Origin: Arcanobacterium_A hippocoleae_A
Lineage (GTDB): Bacteria > Actinomycetota > Actinomycetes > Actinomycetales > Actinomycetaceae
Strand: one strand, 5' to 3'
Length of the DNA: 64,000 nucleotides
NCBI GenBank assembly: GCA_040360365.1
Contig: CP136412.1
Below, in pieces: positions 7,594 to 16,628 of the stretch. The first letter of the stretch is position 1. Every line of letters begins with the position of its first letter. The translations under genes were made by a program, and so were the position numbers. A model generated the notes under the pieces. That model was not told the DNA's origin, did not search any database, and worked only from the letters and a program-made list of their open reading frames with translations.

Positions 7594-9563
7594 TTGTAGC
7601 TCCGCTGCTTCATCTCGACAAATTCATACTTCAAATCTTCCTTGTGCAGGACAGGTGCTTCATTTTCACCCTTCCACTCCCAAGCGGCAGCATAAGCGAA
7701 CTTATCATCGTGACGAAGTGCTTCGCCTTCTTCCGTTTGGTGCTCTGCGCGGAAATGACCGCCGCAAGATTCTTCGCGATGCAATGCATCGATACACATA
7801 AGTTCACCAAGCTCAAGGAAATCTGCCACGCGGGTAGCTTTCTCCAGAGACTGATTCAACTCTTTGTCCTTACCAGGCACGCGCACATTCTTCCAGAAGT
7901 CGGCACGGAGTTCGCGAATCATTCCGATTGCTTTCTTCAGCCCTGCTTCGGTTCGCTCCATACCGCAGTACTCCCACATAATTTGCCCAAGTTCCTTATG
8001 GAAGGAGTCTGCTGAACGGTTTCCGTCATTATTTACCAAATACGCAATACGTTCTGCGTTTTCTTTCTCGATTGCGGCAACTTCTGCGTTATCCGGTTTC
8101 ACTTCTGGGAATGCCGGCGCACCTGCAAGATAGTCATTAATTGTATTTGGAAGTACAAAATACCCATCCGCAAGCCCCTGCATCAGAGCCGAAGCACCAA
8201 GACGGTTTGCACCGTGATCGGAGAAGTTTGCTTCTCCTGCCACGTAAAGCCCAGGAATTGTAGACTGCAAATCATAATCTACCCACAGACCGCCCATGGT
8301 GTAGTGCACAGCCGGGTAAATCCGCATCGGCACTTCATACGGATCTTCAGCAGTAATCTGCTTATACATATCGAAGAGATTGCCGTACTTTGCCGAAACC
8401 TGTTCTTTGCCCATCCGCTCGATAGCCTCGGAGAAATCGAGGTAAACGCCGCGTGCAACGCCGCCGATTTCCGGACCAACACCGCGCCCGTCGTCACACA
8501 TATTCTTTGCCTGGCGGGAAGCGATATCACGCGGAACCAAGTTACCGAACGACGGATAAATCCGCTCCAGATAGTAATCGCGGTCTTCTTCCGGAATATC
8601 ACGCGGATCTTTCTTACAATCCTCCGCTTTCTTCGGCACCCAAATGCGGCCATCATTACGCAGCGATTCCGACATCAGTGTAAGCTTCGACTGTGATTCA
8701 CCATGCTGCGGAATACAGGTAGGGTGAATCTGAGTGTAGCAAGGATTTCCAAAGTAAGCACCGCGGCGATGAGCCCGCCACACAGCAGACCCATTACATC
8801 CCATCGCATTGGTGGAGAGGAAGAATACGTTACCGTAACCGCCGCTCGCAATTACCACTGCGTCTGCAATGTGCGTCTCGAGTTCGCCAGTGACCATATC
8901 GCGGGCAATAATGCCGCGCGCACGGCCTTCAACCACTACCAAATCAACCATTTCGTGACGGTTGTAGAGTTCGACGGTGCCGGCCTTTGCCTGCCGCATC
9001 AGCGCCTGGTATGCACCAATCAAGAGCTGCTGACCAGTCTGACCGCGTGCATAGAAAGTACGGGAAACCTGCACTCCGCCAAAGGAACGGTTATCGAGGA
9101 GACCGCCGTACTCGCGAGCAAACGGCACGCCTTGCGCCACACACTGATCAATGATTGCTGCCGAAACCTCAGCAAGACGGTAGACATTCGATTCGCGGGA
9201 GCGGAAATCGCCGCCCTTAATCGTGTCATAGAAAAGACGGAAAGTGGAATCATTGTCGTTCTTGTAGTTCTTCGCCGCGTTGATACCGCCCTGCGCTGCA
9301 ATTGAGTGCGCCCGACGGGCAGAATCTTGATAGAAGAACGCTTTCACATGGTATCCCATTTCACCAAGGGAAGCTGCACCTGCGCCGCCAGCAAGACCGG
9401 TACCGACAACAATGATTGAACGCTTCCGGCGGTTTGCCGGATTTACCAGCTTTGCACTGAACTTACGTTGTTCCCAACGCTCTGAAAGCGGCCCGTGCGG
9501 AGCCTTAGTATCTGCAATTGGCTCGCCTTCGGCGTAAAGCCCATGAATTAAAGTATCTGTCAT
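7590..9563 (-). CDS. sdhA: Succinate dehydrogenase/fumarate reductase flavoprotein subunit
   Basis: 657 residues; interconverts succinate and fumarate on covalently bound FAD at the cytoplasmic face of the membrane. The dinucleotide fold IIVVGTGLAGGAGAASLGEM is at 50-69 and the FAD-linking histidine is His86 in RRAHSIAAQGGINAAKNY. The substrate-site region contains HPTCIP and the capping segment HYTMGGLWVDYDLQSTIPGL. Near the C-terminus EESCGGHFRAEHQTEEGEAL is the usual HFR motif. Length and the accompanying two-haem cytochrome b fit the type B enzymes seen in Bacillus, Wolinella and many actinobacteria. Downstream sdhB overlaps by four bases; sdhC lies 21 bases upstream. Confidence 0.96.
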   Translation of the reverse strand: MTDTLIHGLYAEGEPIADTKAPHGPLSERWEQRKFSAKLVNPANRRKRSIIVVGTGLAGGAGAASLGEMGYHVKAFFYQDSARRAHSIAAQGGINAAKNYKNDNDSTFRLFYDTIKGGDFRSRESNVYRLAEVSAAIIDQCVAQGVPFAREYGGLLDNRSFGGVQVSRTFYARGQTGQQLLIGAYQALMRQAKAGTVELYNRHEMVDLVVVEGRARGIIARDMVTGELETHIADAVVIASGGYGNVFFLSTNAMGCNGSAVWRAHRRGAYFGNPCYTQIHPTCIPQHGESQSKLTLMSESLRNDGRIWVPKKAEDCKKDPRDIPEEDRDYYLERIYPSFGNLVPRDIASRQAKNMCDDGRGVGPEIGGVARGVYLDFSEAIERMGKEQVSAKYGNLFDMYKQITAEDPYEVPMRIYPAVHYTMGGLWVDYDLQSTIPGLYVAGEANFSDHGANRLGASALMQGLADGYFVLPNTINDYLAGAPAFPEVKPDNAEVAAIEKENAERIAYLVNNDGNRSADSFHKELGQIMWEYCGMERTEAGLKKAIGMIRELRADFWKNVRVPGKDKELNQSLEKATRVADFLELGELMCIDALHREESCGGHFRAEHQTEEGEALRHDDKFAYAAAWEWKGENEAPVLHKEDLKYEFVEMKQRSYK

Positions 9564-9584
9564 TTTTCTTTTCTCTCCCCTACC

Positions 9585-10295
9585 TTATGAAATTGCTCCG
9601 AAGAGGATGAAGGTTGGCGGAAGCATAAAACCTACTACAATCAGCCCCGCAACAATATCGCCTGCAATCCGATAAGCTTTCTCACGATTGCGGCTGGAAA
9701 GACCAAGTGTTGCAAGCGCCGACCAAACACCGTGCCGGATATGCAATCCAATGGCCAAAATTGCAACCAAGTAGAAGATGTACACCCATGGAACGCTGAA
9801 AGCAAGAACCATGTTATTGTACGGGTTGCTTGCATCATAAGCACCGCCAACCTGCAGCTTCAGCGCAGTAAACTGGAGCAAATGGAAAACCAGCCAAATT
9901 GCAATCAGTACGCCGCCCCAACGCATTACCACTGCGGTATAGGTTTGAGACGCGCGAACTTTCTTACCAGAATTGACTTTATATGCATCACCACGCGCTT
10001 TTGCAGCTCGGTTCCACAAAGTGACTGCCGAATAAATGTGGAGCACAATCGCAAGCAAAAGTCCGATGCGCATAATCCACACAAAGCCCTTGGGAGGCAG
10101 AATCGGATAAAGTAACTCATCATGCAGGTAGTGTGCATAATGATTATATGCGTCTGCTCCAAGGAACATCTTCAGATTTCCATACATGTGGAACAGAAGG
10201 AAAAGGACAAAAATAATACCGGTTGCTGCCATGAGCACTTTTAGTGCCACGGTAGTCTTACTTCCACGATTTGTTTTTACATTAGAGTTAGCCAC
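9585..10295 (-). CDS. sdhC: Succinate dehydrogenase cytochrome b subunit, type B
   Basis: 236 residues with five membrane segments, the single anchor subunit of type B succinate:quinone oxidoreductases. Histidines suited to hold two b haems lie in the membrane: FLLFHMYGN (segment 1), VLHIYSA (segment 2), WLVFHLLQF (segment 3) and GLHIRHGVWSA (segment 4). Reading order is sdhC-sdhA-sdhB, and it starts 240 bases from rimI, so the operon promoter probably lies in 10296-10480. Two-haem enzymes can couple to the membrane potential in either direction, which matters for a likely facultative anaerobe, but the direction is not visible here. Confidence 0.93.
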   Translation of the reverse strand: MANSNVKTNRGSKTTVALKVLMAATGIIFVLFLLFHMYGNLKMFLGADAYNHYAHYLHDELLYPILPPKGFVWIMRIGLLLAIVLHIYSAVTLWNRAAKARGDAYKVNSGKKVRASQTYTAVVMRWGGVLIAIWLVFHLLQFTALKLQVGGAYDASNPYNNMVLAFSVPWVYIFYLVAILAIGLHIRHGVWSALATLGLSSRNREKAYRIAGDIVAGLIVVGFMLPPTFILFGAIS

Positions 10296-10486
10296 ATATC
10301 GAAAATACCAGATGATTCCACGGTTTTTCGGTGCTCAAGACCTATTTTCCCGTTTAATACCTGAGATCGGGAACTAACCTTTGAATCAAGATGTTTTCAA
10401 CCGCGACTATTCGGCGTTATTTCGCAGTTTTTCCGGCAGCAAATCTAAATATGAAATTGCGTGAGAGTTTATTTGCGTATATCCGG

Positions 10487-10521
10487 CAAATTTCCAATTC
10501 TGCCTTTCAATCGGAAATTTG
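10487..10521. repeat. Inverted repeat downstream of rimI
   Basis: Perfect 9-base arms CAAATTTCC and GGAAATTTG with a 17-base loop, 15 bases past the rimI stop. There is no U-tract, so it is at best a weak terminator for the alr-tsaE-tsaB-rimI transcript. Confidence 0.4.
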
Positions 10522-10535
10522 GAAAAGATATGCAT

Positions 10536-11012
10536 TCACGTATGCAGATTTAATTTCATAATTACACCGTCATCATCGTGATAATACTTTTTCCGAAAAC
10601 CTACTGCGATGAACCCAAGATGCCGATAGAGTGTTTGCGCCCCCGTATCACGGGAACGCACTTCGAGAAATATTTCCGCTGCACCGCGGTTTTTTGCAAG
10701 ATACATCAACTGCGAAATCAAGCTGCGCGCAATTCCGCGGCGGCGATAGTGAAAATCAACTGCAATCGTTAAAATCTCCGCTTCAATCCCAAATCCAACT
10801 CCGCCAAGAGCAATTAAATTCCCAAAATTCTGATGCGGCGCAGGCGGATCAATCAATGCAAGATAAGCACAATCTTTGCGGGCTAATTCACTGCGCCAAA
10901 CTGTTTCCGGCCACGCATCACGCCCGAAGTTCCGGATATCAAAGCGGGCACAGTGATTCGCCCAAGCCGGGGTAAGCTGCTGAAACTTTCCAAATAAATT
11001 CACGTCTGCCAC
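10536..11012 (-). CDS. rimI: Ribosomal protein S18 alanine N-acetyltransferase-like (RimI)
   Basis: 158-residue GNAT enzyme. The acetyl-CoA pyrophosphate loop is YRRRGIARSLISQLMYLAKN (about 89-108), followed by the family's EVRSRDTGAQTLYRHLGF and the C-terminal YYHDDDGVIMKL, close to the RimI ending. RimI acetylates the N-terminal alanine of ribosomal protein S18; other peptide substrates are possible. It follows tsaB by 11 bases, as in many actinobacteria where the order is tsaE-tsaB-rimI-tsaD. Here tsaD is missing after rimI: the next gene in that direction is sdhC, read separately. The frame is intact. Confidence 0.88.
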   Translation of the reverse strand: MADVNLFGKFQQLTPAWANHCARFDIRNFGRDAWPETVWRSELARKDCAYLALIDPPAPHQNFGNLIALGGVGFGIEAEILTIAVDFHYRRRGIARSLISQLMYLAKNRGAAEIFLEVRSRDTGAQTLYRHLGFIAVGFRKKYYHDDDGVIMKLNLHT

Positions 11013-11023
11013 TTGGATTTAAC

Positions 11024-11737
11024 TTATTTCATCCCAAGCTCATACGGATTTCCCTGCGCACTAGTTTGCGCATGAATCCCGCTCTGCACATCCGGACGGC
11101 GCAGATATTGCGGATCGGTACGAAAATCAATCTCCGCTCCGGCATCTTTTCGGCTTTGTCGGGAAAGATAAAGCCGAGTCAATATTTCAGGCGTACACTG
11201 TGCCGTAATTCTTTCCGGGAACTCATCAGCATACAGCAGCGGATTAGCACACACCACGATTGCGGGATTATTTTCCAGTTCAGCTGCCAAATCAACCGGT
11301 CTAATCACACGCGCATCTTCCAATACCTCGATATCATCAGCGCCCATTAATCGTCCGCGAAGCGCGTAAACTTCCCTCCGGCGCGCATCAATCAGCGCTT
11401 CAACAATATTCGCCCCCTGTTCTGCTCCGGCAAGCGCAAGTGCCTCAAGTGAAGAAATTCCGTAAATCGGCACATTCCAAGCACGGGCAAGAGTCCGTGC
11501 TGTTACCAATCCGGCACGCAAACCAGTAAAAGCTGCCGGCCCTGTACCCGCAATAATTGCGTCCGGCCTTTCGATTCCTGCCGCATGCAGCACATCACGA
11601 ACCATCGGCGCAAGCGCTTCAACATGATGCCGCGCATCAGCAGACTGCTGAATTGAAAGCTGCTTTACTGCACCAAAATCGCTTTCGCATACGCCCGCAA
11701 TCAGCATATTGGAAGCATCAATCGTCAAAAACTTCAT
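11024..11737 (-). CDS. tsaB: tRNA threonylcarbamoyladenosine biosynthesis protein TsaB
   Basis: 237 residues, an ASKHA-fold scaffold that partners TsaD and TsaE in making N6-threonylcarbamoyladenosine at position 37 of ANN-decoding tRNAs. It begins MKFLTIDASNMLIAGVCESD, and the TsaB-typical IIAGTGPAAFTGLRAGLVTA is at about 62-81, followed by ISSLEALAL and EALIDARRREVYA. ATG 11737 has a GAAGGA site just upstream; the open frame goes on 33 codons further without family similarity. The gene ends LGMK with 11 bases to rimI. TsaD itself is not in the window. Confidence 0.94.
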   Translation of the reverse strand: MKFLTIDASNMLIAGVCESDFGAVKQLSIQQSADARHHVEALAPMVRDVLHAAGIERPDAIIAGTGPAAFTGLRAGLVTARTLARAWNVPIYGISSLEALALAGAEQGANIVEALIDARRREVYALRGRLMGADDIEVLEDARVIRPVDLAAELENNPAIVVCANPLLYADEFPERITAQCTPEILTRLYLSRQSRKDAGAEIDFRTDPQYLRRPDVQSGIHAQTSAQGNPYELGMK

Positions 11738-11795
11738 TTTTCCTTCTTTCTCTTCACATCGAATTCTTCTCTGCCGCTGCCGGAGACCCGCGTCA

Positions 11796-12831
11796 TTACC
11801 GATTTTCGTAGAGCGTAACCTTACCGCCGGATTCACTAAATTTTACTTTCCGCTGCTGCGCGTCTTTATCTCCGAAACGCACTATCCGCAAGTGGCCTGT
11901 AGCCCATTCCCAGAGCATATTAGCTTTTTTATGCTTTCGAAGATGCTCGAAGCGCGATTCCCAAATCAGCCAGGCAATCGAACTTACAAAAAGCAACAGC
12001 ATTAATGCAAGAACGACAATCATAAACCATGGATGCCGGTAATCTGCTGCCTGCGGCAGAGTTTCAGCTTGCTGTTCAATTGATGCAGCAGTAGCACCAC
12101 CGGAAATAATACCTTTACGCTGTTGAAAAAGACATCCAAAGGCACGCTGCCAAGCACAACGCTTTCCCCGGACTGTGAAGCTGCCTCAATCGATTTATCC
12201 TTAACCGCAAACCAGGCTTTCAAAGGCTGATCATAGATTAGCGTCTCCGGATCCGGCCGCTGCTGCGAACTCGCTGGCGGCGGCAGCAACCGCTGCCCCA
12301 ACTTTACATCTGCAATTACTTGCCGGGTATTCGGATTTTCTTTATCAAGCTCCACTTGAATCACGCCGACGGCATTCCCGTCGTTATCTGAAATGGGCGC
12401 CACCCGAATTGCCGATTCAATAATCTCCGGAACCCCGTTTTGTCCTTTTTTTCTGCAAACCGGAATACTTTTACCGGTTTACCAATCTTATAAGCGATAA
12501 TTTCCTCAGCTGTCACGTCTGGGAAAACGGTCGGAGCGTAAGATTTGATTACAGCCAAACCTGATTCTTGAAGCCATTTTTCAAGGGTGGAATCCGTTAT
12601 TTCTACGTTGAGCAGATCTAGCTGCAAATACGCCGCAGCATTCGGAACAGCAGAACTGCCTGCGGTTTTATTTTCTGCTGCAAAAACTCCTGCGGTTAAC
12701 ACTCCGCACCTTTGAATACGCTCTTGGAGCAAAAAGTTCGGTGCCGCAAATGCCGGCGAAGCCGCAAAGAAACCTGCTGCCATCCAGATGGCTGCTCCTC
12801 CTGCGGTTAGTTTCCGGATGAGGTGATTCAT
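11796..12831 (-). CDS. Unrecognised membrane-anchored secreted protein (two apparent frameshifts)
   Basis: Read as one gene this is 345 residues in three frame pieces. It starts at ATG 12831 (AAGGAAA site) with a signal peptide MNHLIRKLTAGGAAIWMAAG ending near SPAFAA. About 240 extracytoplasmic residues of mixed alpha/beta character follow, including APISDNDGNAVGVIQVELDK. One membrane segment (WFMIVVLALMLLLFVSSIAW) and a basic cytoplasmic tail of about 60 residues complete it. The breaks are at the T run 12446-12452 and the A run 12126-12130; adding one base to each gives 1038 bases with one continuous frame. It sits between tsaE and tsaB on their strand. No family recognised. Confidence 0.7.
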
Positions 12832-12888
12832 CAGAAATATTTCCTTAATCCTCGTTACCACTAGCTTTGCCGGATTTTCATCAGTTCA

Positions 12889-13431
12889 CTAGCTGGTTTG
12901 CTTATTCGCAACCAGTGCGGAAACAGTTTCTGTTAAAAGTACTGATGTGAGATATTCCGTACCGCGCACACCGTAAGCTTCCGCAATGAGTGTCCGCGGC
13001 GCATCACCATAAAGATCTTCCGGATCAAGACCAGCCGCGCTGCCCTCCGGCCGTTTAATCTGCAGCTCCACACGATCAGCGGAAAGTACTTCCGCTTTCC
13101 CTTCGCCCCATTCCACCACGGTCAGTGAGACGTCAAGCGAAGTATCAAGATCAAGCGCATCCAGTTCTTCCAGCGATTCGAGACGGTAAGCATCCACATG
13201 CACCAAATCTACGCCATGCGCACCCGTATAGTTTTGTGCAATCACGAAAGTCGGAGAAGAAACTTTTGCTCCGATTCCAAGCCCGCGGGCAATCCCCTGG
13301 GTCATTGTAGTCTTTCCTGCACCCAGCGGCCCGTTGAGCATTAGTAAATCGCCGCCGCGGGCACAACGTCCAAACTCCGCACCCACTGCCTGAATCTGCT
13401 CTGCAGTCGGCACCTCAATCTTTATCGTCAT
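12889..13431 (-). CDS. tsaE: tRNA threonylcarbamoyladenosine biosynthesis ATPase TsaE
   Basis: 180 residues, the small P-loop ATPase that drives the TsaB-TsaD complex in t6A synthesis. Walker A is LNGPLGAGKTTMTQGIARGL (about 32-51), followed by KVSSPTFVIAQNY and the Walker B-like VDLVHVDAYRLESLEEL; VVEWGEGKAEVL is the conserved WxE block. About 40 C-terminal residues extend past the usual core. It lies between alr and the unrecognised membrane protein on the same strand; alr-tsaE-tsaB-rimI is the actinobacterial order. The frame is intact. Confidence 0.94.
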   Translation of the reverse strand: MTIKIEVPTAEQIQAVGAEFGRCARGGDLLMLNGPLGAGKTTMTQGIARGLGIGAKVSSPTFVIAQNYTGAHGVDLVHVDAYRLESLEELDALDLDTSLDVSLTVVEWGEGKAEVLSADRVELQIKRPEGSAAGLDPEDLYGDAPRTLIAEAYGVRGTEYLTSVLLTETVSALVANKQTS

Positions 13432-13539
13432 TAGTTTCCCGTTTCTTGCAGATTTTGTATTTCTGCAGTATTTAATGCTTTACTTCAGCTGTCCAAAACA
13501 CAAACTATTGAAATTCCGCAAATGAAATTCAATTATTTT

Positions 13540-14685
13540 TTAATCAACATAATACCGCGGTACACGTACCCCTAAACGGCAAACAATTTCATATCCGATT
13601 GTATCGCAATGTTTTGCCCATTCATCAGCAGTCGGATTACCTGCATCTGCAGAACCGAAAAGTGTAACAGTATCGCCTGGATCCGCCCCATCTGCGGCAA
13701 TCACAAACTGATCCATGCATACACGGCCGCAGATATTTCGCCGTCTGCCATGAAGCATTACCTGCGCCGTATTCGATGCATGACGCGGAATCCCGTCGGC
13801 GTATCCTAACGGAACAGTGGCAAGACGCATTTCTTTCTCCGTAACAGCCGTGTGACCGTAGCTCACTCCAGTCCCAGCCGGCACATCACGCACTGAAATC
13901 AGATTTGCTTCAAGCGTCATTACCGGCTTGAACCCAAGTTCTTCAGCCGTCGCATTCTCCGGCTCAGGACTAATCCCGTAGAGAATCGCACCTGGACGCA
14001 CCATCGAATAACGCGATTCCGGATGCCATAAGAGTGCGCTGGAAGCAGCAATATGAAAGTATTCAATCTCCATACCTGCTTCGGCCGCAATTCGCTTCGC
14101 CGTCTCAAAAATCTGAATCTGTTTTTCAGTCGCCGGTGAACTTAGTTCATCAGCACAAGCAAAATGACTCCATAACCCAACAGTTTCAAGCACACCTTGC
14201 CGAACGCAGCGCATAATTTGCGGTACAAGTTCCCGAAACTCCTGCAGTGTGAAACCGCCGCGCGCCATCCCGGTATCAACCTCAATATGCACTCGCGCCG
14301 GTTTTCCAGTATGCTCAGCAGCCGCAGTTATTTCCGCTAAAGCCCATGCAGATCCAAGCGAAAGATCAATCCCAAGTTCTAGTGCTTCAGCAAACGGCGC
14401 ACTCGGATCAGCAATCAACGCGAGCATTCTTCCGCGCTGTCCAAGCGCTTTCCGCAGTTCAATAGCTTCACCAAGCTGTGCAACAGCAAGCCATCGAATA
14501 CCAGCGTCCAAAGCCCACTGCCCGATTTGATACGCACCATGCCCATAAGCGTCGGCTTTCACTACTGCCATTACTTCAGCTGCTCCGGCAAGCTTTTTTG
14601 TTTGCCGTAAATTATGCACAAAAGCTTGCTTCGAAATTAGTGCACGTGAAGGAAAATGCGAATCTGCGATATGTTTTTCTTTCAC
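13540..14685 (-). CDS. alr: Alanine racemase
   Basis: 381-residue PLP enzyme that supplies D-alanine for peptidoglycan. The N-terminal TIM barrel carries the PLP lysine Lys43 in AVVKADAYGHG, and the C-terminal beta domain has the second catalytic base in GTGVSYGHTAVTEKEMRLAT followed by PLGYADGIPRHASN. CMDQFVI, near the C-terminus, is the substrate-site motif. It starts at ATG 14685 after an AGGAGGCG site and is first in a minus-strand run alr-tsaE-membrane protein-tsaB-rimI. nnrD lies 90 bases upstream on the same strand. Confidence 0.97.
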   Translation of the reverse strand: MKEKHIADSHFPSRALISKQAFVHNLRQTKKLAGAAEVMAVVKADAYGHGAYQIGQWALDAGIRWLAVAQLGEAIELRKALGQRGRMLALIADPSAPFAEALELGIDLSLGSAWALAEITAAAEHTGKPARVHIEVDTGMARGGFTLQEFRELVPQIMRCVRQGVLETVGLWSHFACADELSSPATEKQIQIFETAKRIAAEAGMEIEYFHIAASSALLWHPESRYSMVRPGAILYGISPEPENATAEELGFKPVMTLEANLISVRDVPAGTGVSYGHTAVTEKEMRLATVPLGYADGIPRHASNTAQVMLHGRRRNICGRVCMDQFVIAADGADPGDTVTLFGSADAGNPTADEWAKHCDTIGYEIVCRLGVRVPRYYVD

Positions 14686-14775
14686 AAATCACGCCTCCTC
14701 GAATCTTGACACTTTATTTTTCGCCGTCGATTTACTTTACCCCTTAGAATCCGATTAGGGAATAATCTATCGAAT

Positions 14776-16377
14776 CTATTCCGACACGTCCTGCACTGGA
14801 TTCAAAACTGCGTACAACACGTCCGCAATCATCTCAATAATATCTCCGGCAATAATCGGCTTGCCAGAACACATTATCCGACGCGGCTGGAAAGTCATTA
14901 TTTCCTGCTGCCTGACCGCTTTTGCCGCAAGAGCTGCGGCACGCGCATGAATCTCCACTCCGCCCGCAGCAATTTTTGCAATTGCAAAATAATCTTGCCT
15001 GGTTTGGGAATCTGCGGGATTACTCCGGATTACTGCCGCGTTCCAATTTGCCGCTAATGCGGCGATAATTCCCGCAAGCACATCGCCTGACCCAGCTGTT
15101 GCAAGCCACGGCGTCGCCGGACCTTGCGTAAAAATATCGCCTTTCGGTGTTGCAATCAGCGTAACTGATCCTTTTAATACTACAGCTGCCTGCGTCAATT
15201 CAGCTGTAGTTTTCGCGTAATACGCAGGATTTGCGTTTATTTCCGAAACGTCAACTTGCGCGAAATCCGGAAAAGTCCGCAGCAGTTTTACCAATTCACC
15301 CGCATGGGGTGTAATCACTGTGAGAGTTTGCGCCGCACTGCCTGCAAGCAAATTAATTGCTCCCGCATCAAGCACTGCCGCAGCTTTCTGTTCCGCTGCT
15401 TGCTGATAGGATTTTTGGGCAGAAGCAAAATCAGTCATTCCGGAACCGATCAGCCATGCGTCACTATTTCCGGCATGCGCAACAACCTCTGGATAAGCGC
15501 GCAAAATTTCATCTTTTATCCCGCCGCAATAACGCAGCATTCCGATTCCCGTACGGAGTGCTGCGCCGACGGAGAGTACTCCCGCTCCCGGATATTGCGC
15601 CGATCCAGTGTTTACACTAAGCACACCGCGCGAATATTTGTGGTCTTGCGGAAGCGGGGAAAACAGCACATCCTGCAAATCTCCGCTCCCGATACGGCAC
15701 ACACGCGGCATCTGCGCAGCATTCAGCAGGAACCGTTCATATCCAAGATTAATTACTTCAATCCGCCCGCATAATTTTGCGGCAGGCGGCAGCAGCATGC
15801 CCGTTTTCATGCATCCCATGGTGACGGTAACGTCTGCTGGCAGCACTGCGCCAAGCAGCTTGCCGGTATCGGCTGCGATTCCAGACGGGATATCCACTGC
15901 GAAAATTTTCAGCGACGGCGGCCAGCAAAATCGCTCCGCGTTCAGCACACGAATCCAACTGGAAAAAGGTTCACGAATCTCACCGCGAGCGCCGATTCCC
16001 AATAGTCCGTCAACCCAGATACCGCAGCCGCGGGCTAATTCCCGCAGCTGATCTTCCGAAGGTGATTCAATGATTTGCACATTTGCCCGTTTTGCTGCGC
16101 GCATTCCGGCTTCGTGTGCTCCGGAAACTGCTACCGCGTTCACGTGCATTCCGCGCTGCGCAAGATATGCGCCAGCATAGAGCGCATCTCCTCCGTTGTT
16201 TCCTTTTCCCGCAAGAATCAGCACTGTAGATCCAGGAATCCGGAAATTAGCTTCACGCAGCTCGCGGATAATACAGTTCGCAAGTCCGTAGGCGGCTTGT
16301 TCCATCAGCGGTGCTCCGGCTGCAAGCAGAATCTGATCGGCTTGGCGGACTTCTTTCACGCTAAATGTGTATTGCAT
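14776..16377 (-). CDS. nnrD: Bifunctional NAD(P)H-hydrate epimerase / ADP-dependent dehydratase
   Basis: 533 residues, a fusion of two repair enzymes that return damaged hydrated NAD(P)H to use. Residues about 1-220 are the YjeF_N epimerase: LILAGKGNNGGDALYAGAYL (about 52-71) and IWVDGLLGIGARGEI and the catalytic region IFAVDIPSGIAADTG. Residues about 235-515 are the ribokinase-like dehydratase: PHAGELVKLLRTFPDF, VVLKGSVTLIATPKGD and the signature WLATAGSGDVLAGIIAALAA. It lies upstream of alr, a common actinobacterial pairing. The frame is intact over 1.6 kb. Confidence 0.95.
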   Translation of the reverse strand: MQYTFSVKEVRQADQILLAAGAPLMEQAAYGLANCIIRELREANFRIPGSTVLILAGKGNNGGDALYAGAYLAQRGMHVNAVAVSGAHEAGMRAAKRANVQIIESPSEDQLRELARGCGIWVDGLLGIGARGEIREPFSSWIRVLNAERFCWPPSLKIFAVDIPSGIAADTGKLLGAVLPADVTVTMGCMKTGMLLPPAAKLCGRIEVINLGYERFLLNAAQMPRVCRIGSGDLQDVLFSPLPQDHKYSRGVLSVNTGSAQYPGAGVLSVGAALRTGIGMLRYCGGIKDEILRAYPEVVAHAGNSDAWLIGSGMTDFASAQKSYQQAAEQKAAAVLDAGAINLLAGSAAQTLTVITPHAGELVKLLRTFPDFAQVDVSEINANPAYYAKTTAELTQAAVVLKGSVTLIATPKGDIFTQGPATPWLATAGSGDVLAGIIAALAANWNAAVIRSNPADSQTRQDYFAIAKIAAGGVEIHARAAALAAKAVRQQEIMTFQPRRIMCSGKPIIAGDIIEMIADVLYAVLNPVQDVSE

Positions 16378-16628
16378 ATTTCCAGTTTACATTTCGAAAA
16401 CGGCAAACTGCGGATAAAAATAAGGACGTTTCTGCTTCATTTTTGTGAAAGCGATTTTGCTGGATTTTCGAATCTGATTCGCGCGATTATCCTGTTTAAC
16501 TGTATTTTCACTAGCGATATCACTTACAATTCCCCACAGAGAGAAAATACAAATTCGCAATCCGCGATTTTGTATTTCTGCTTTTAAACCAAAACAGCTT
16601 CGACGAGTTTGGCGGCGAAATAAACCTG

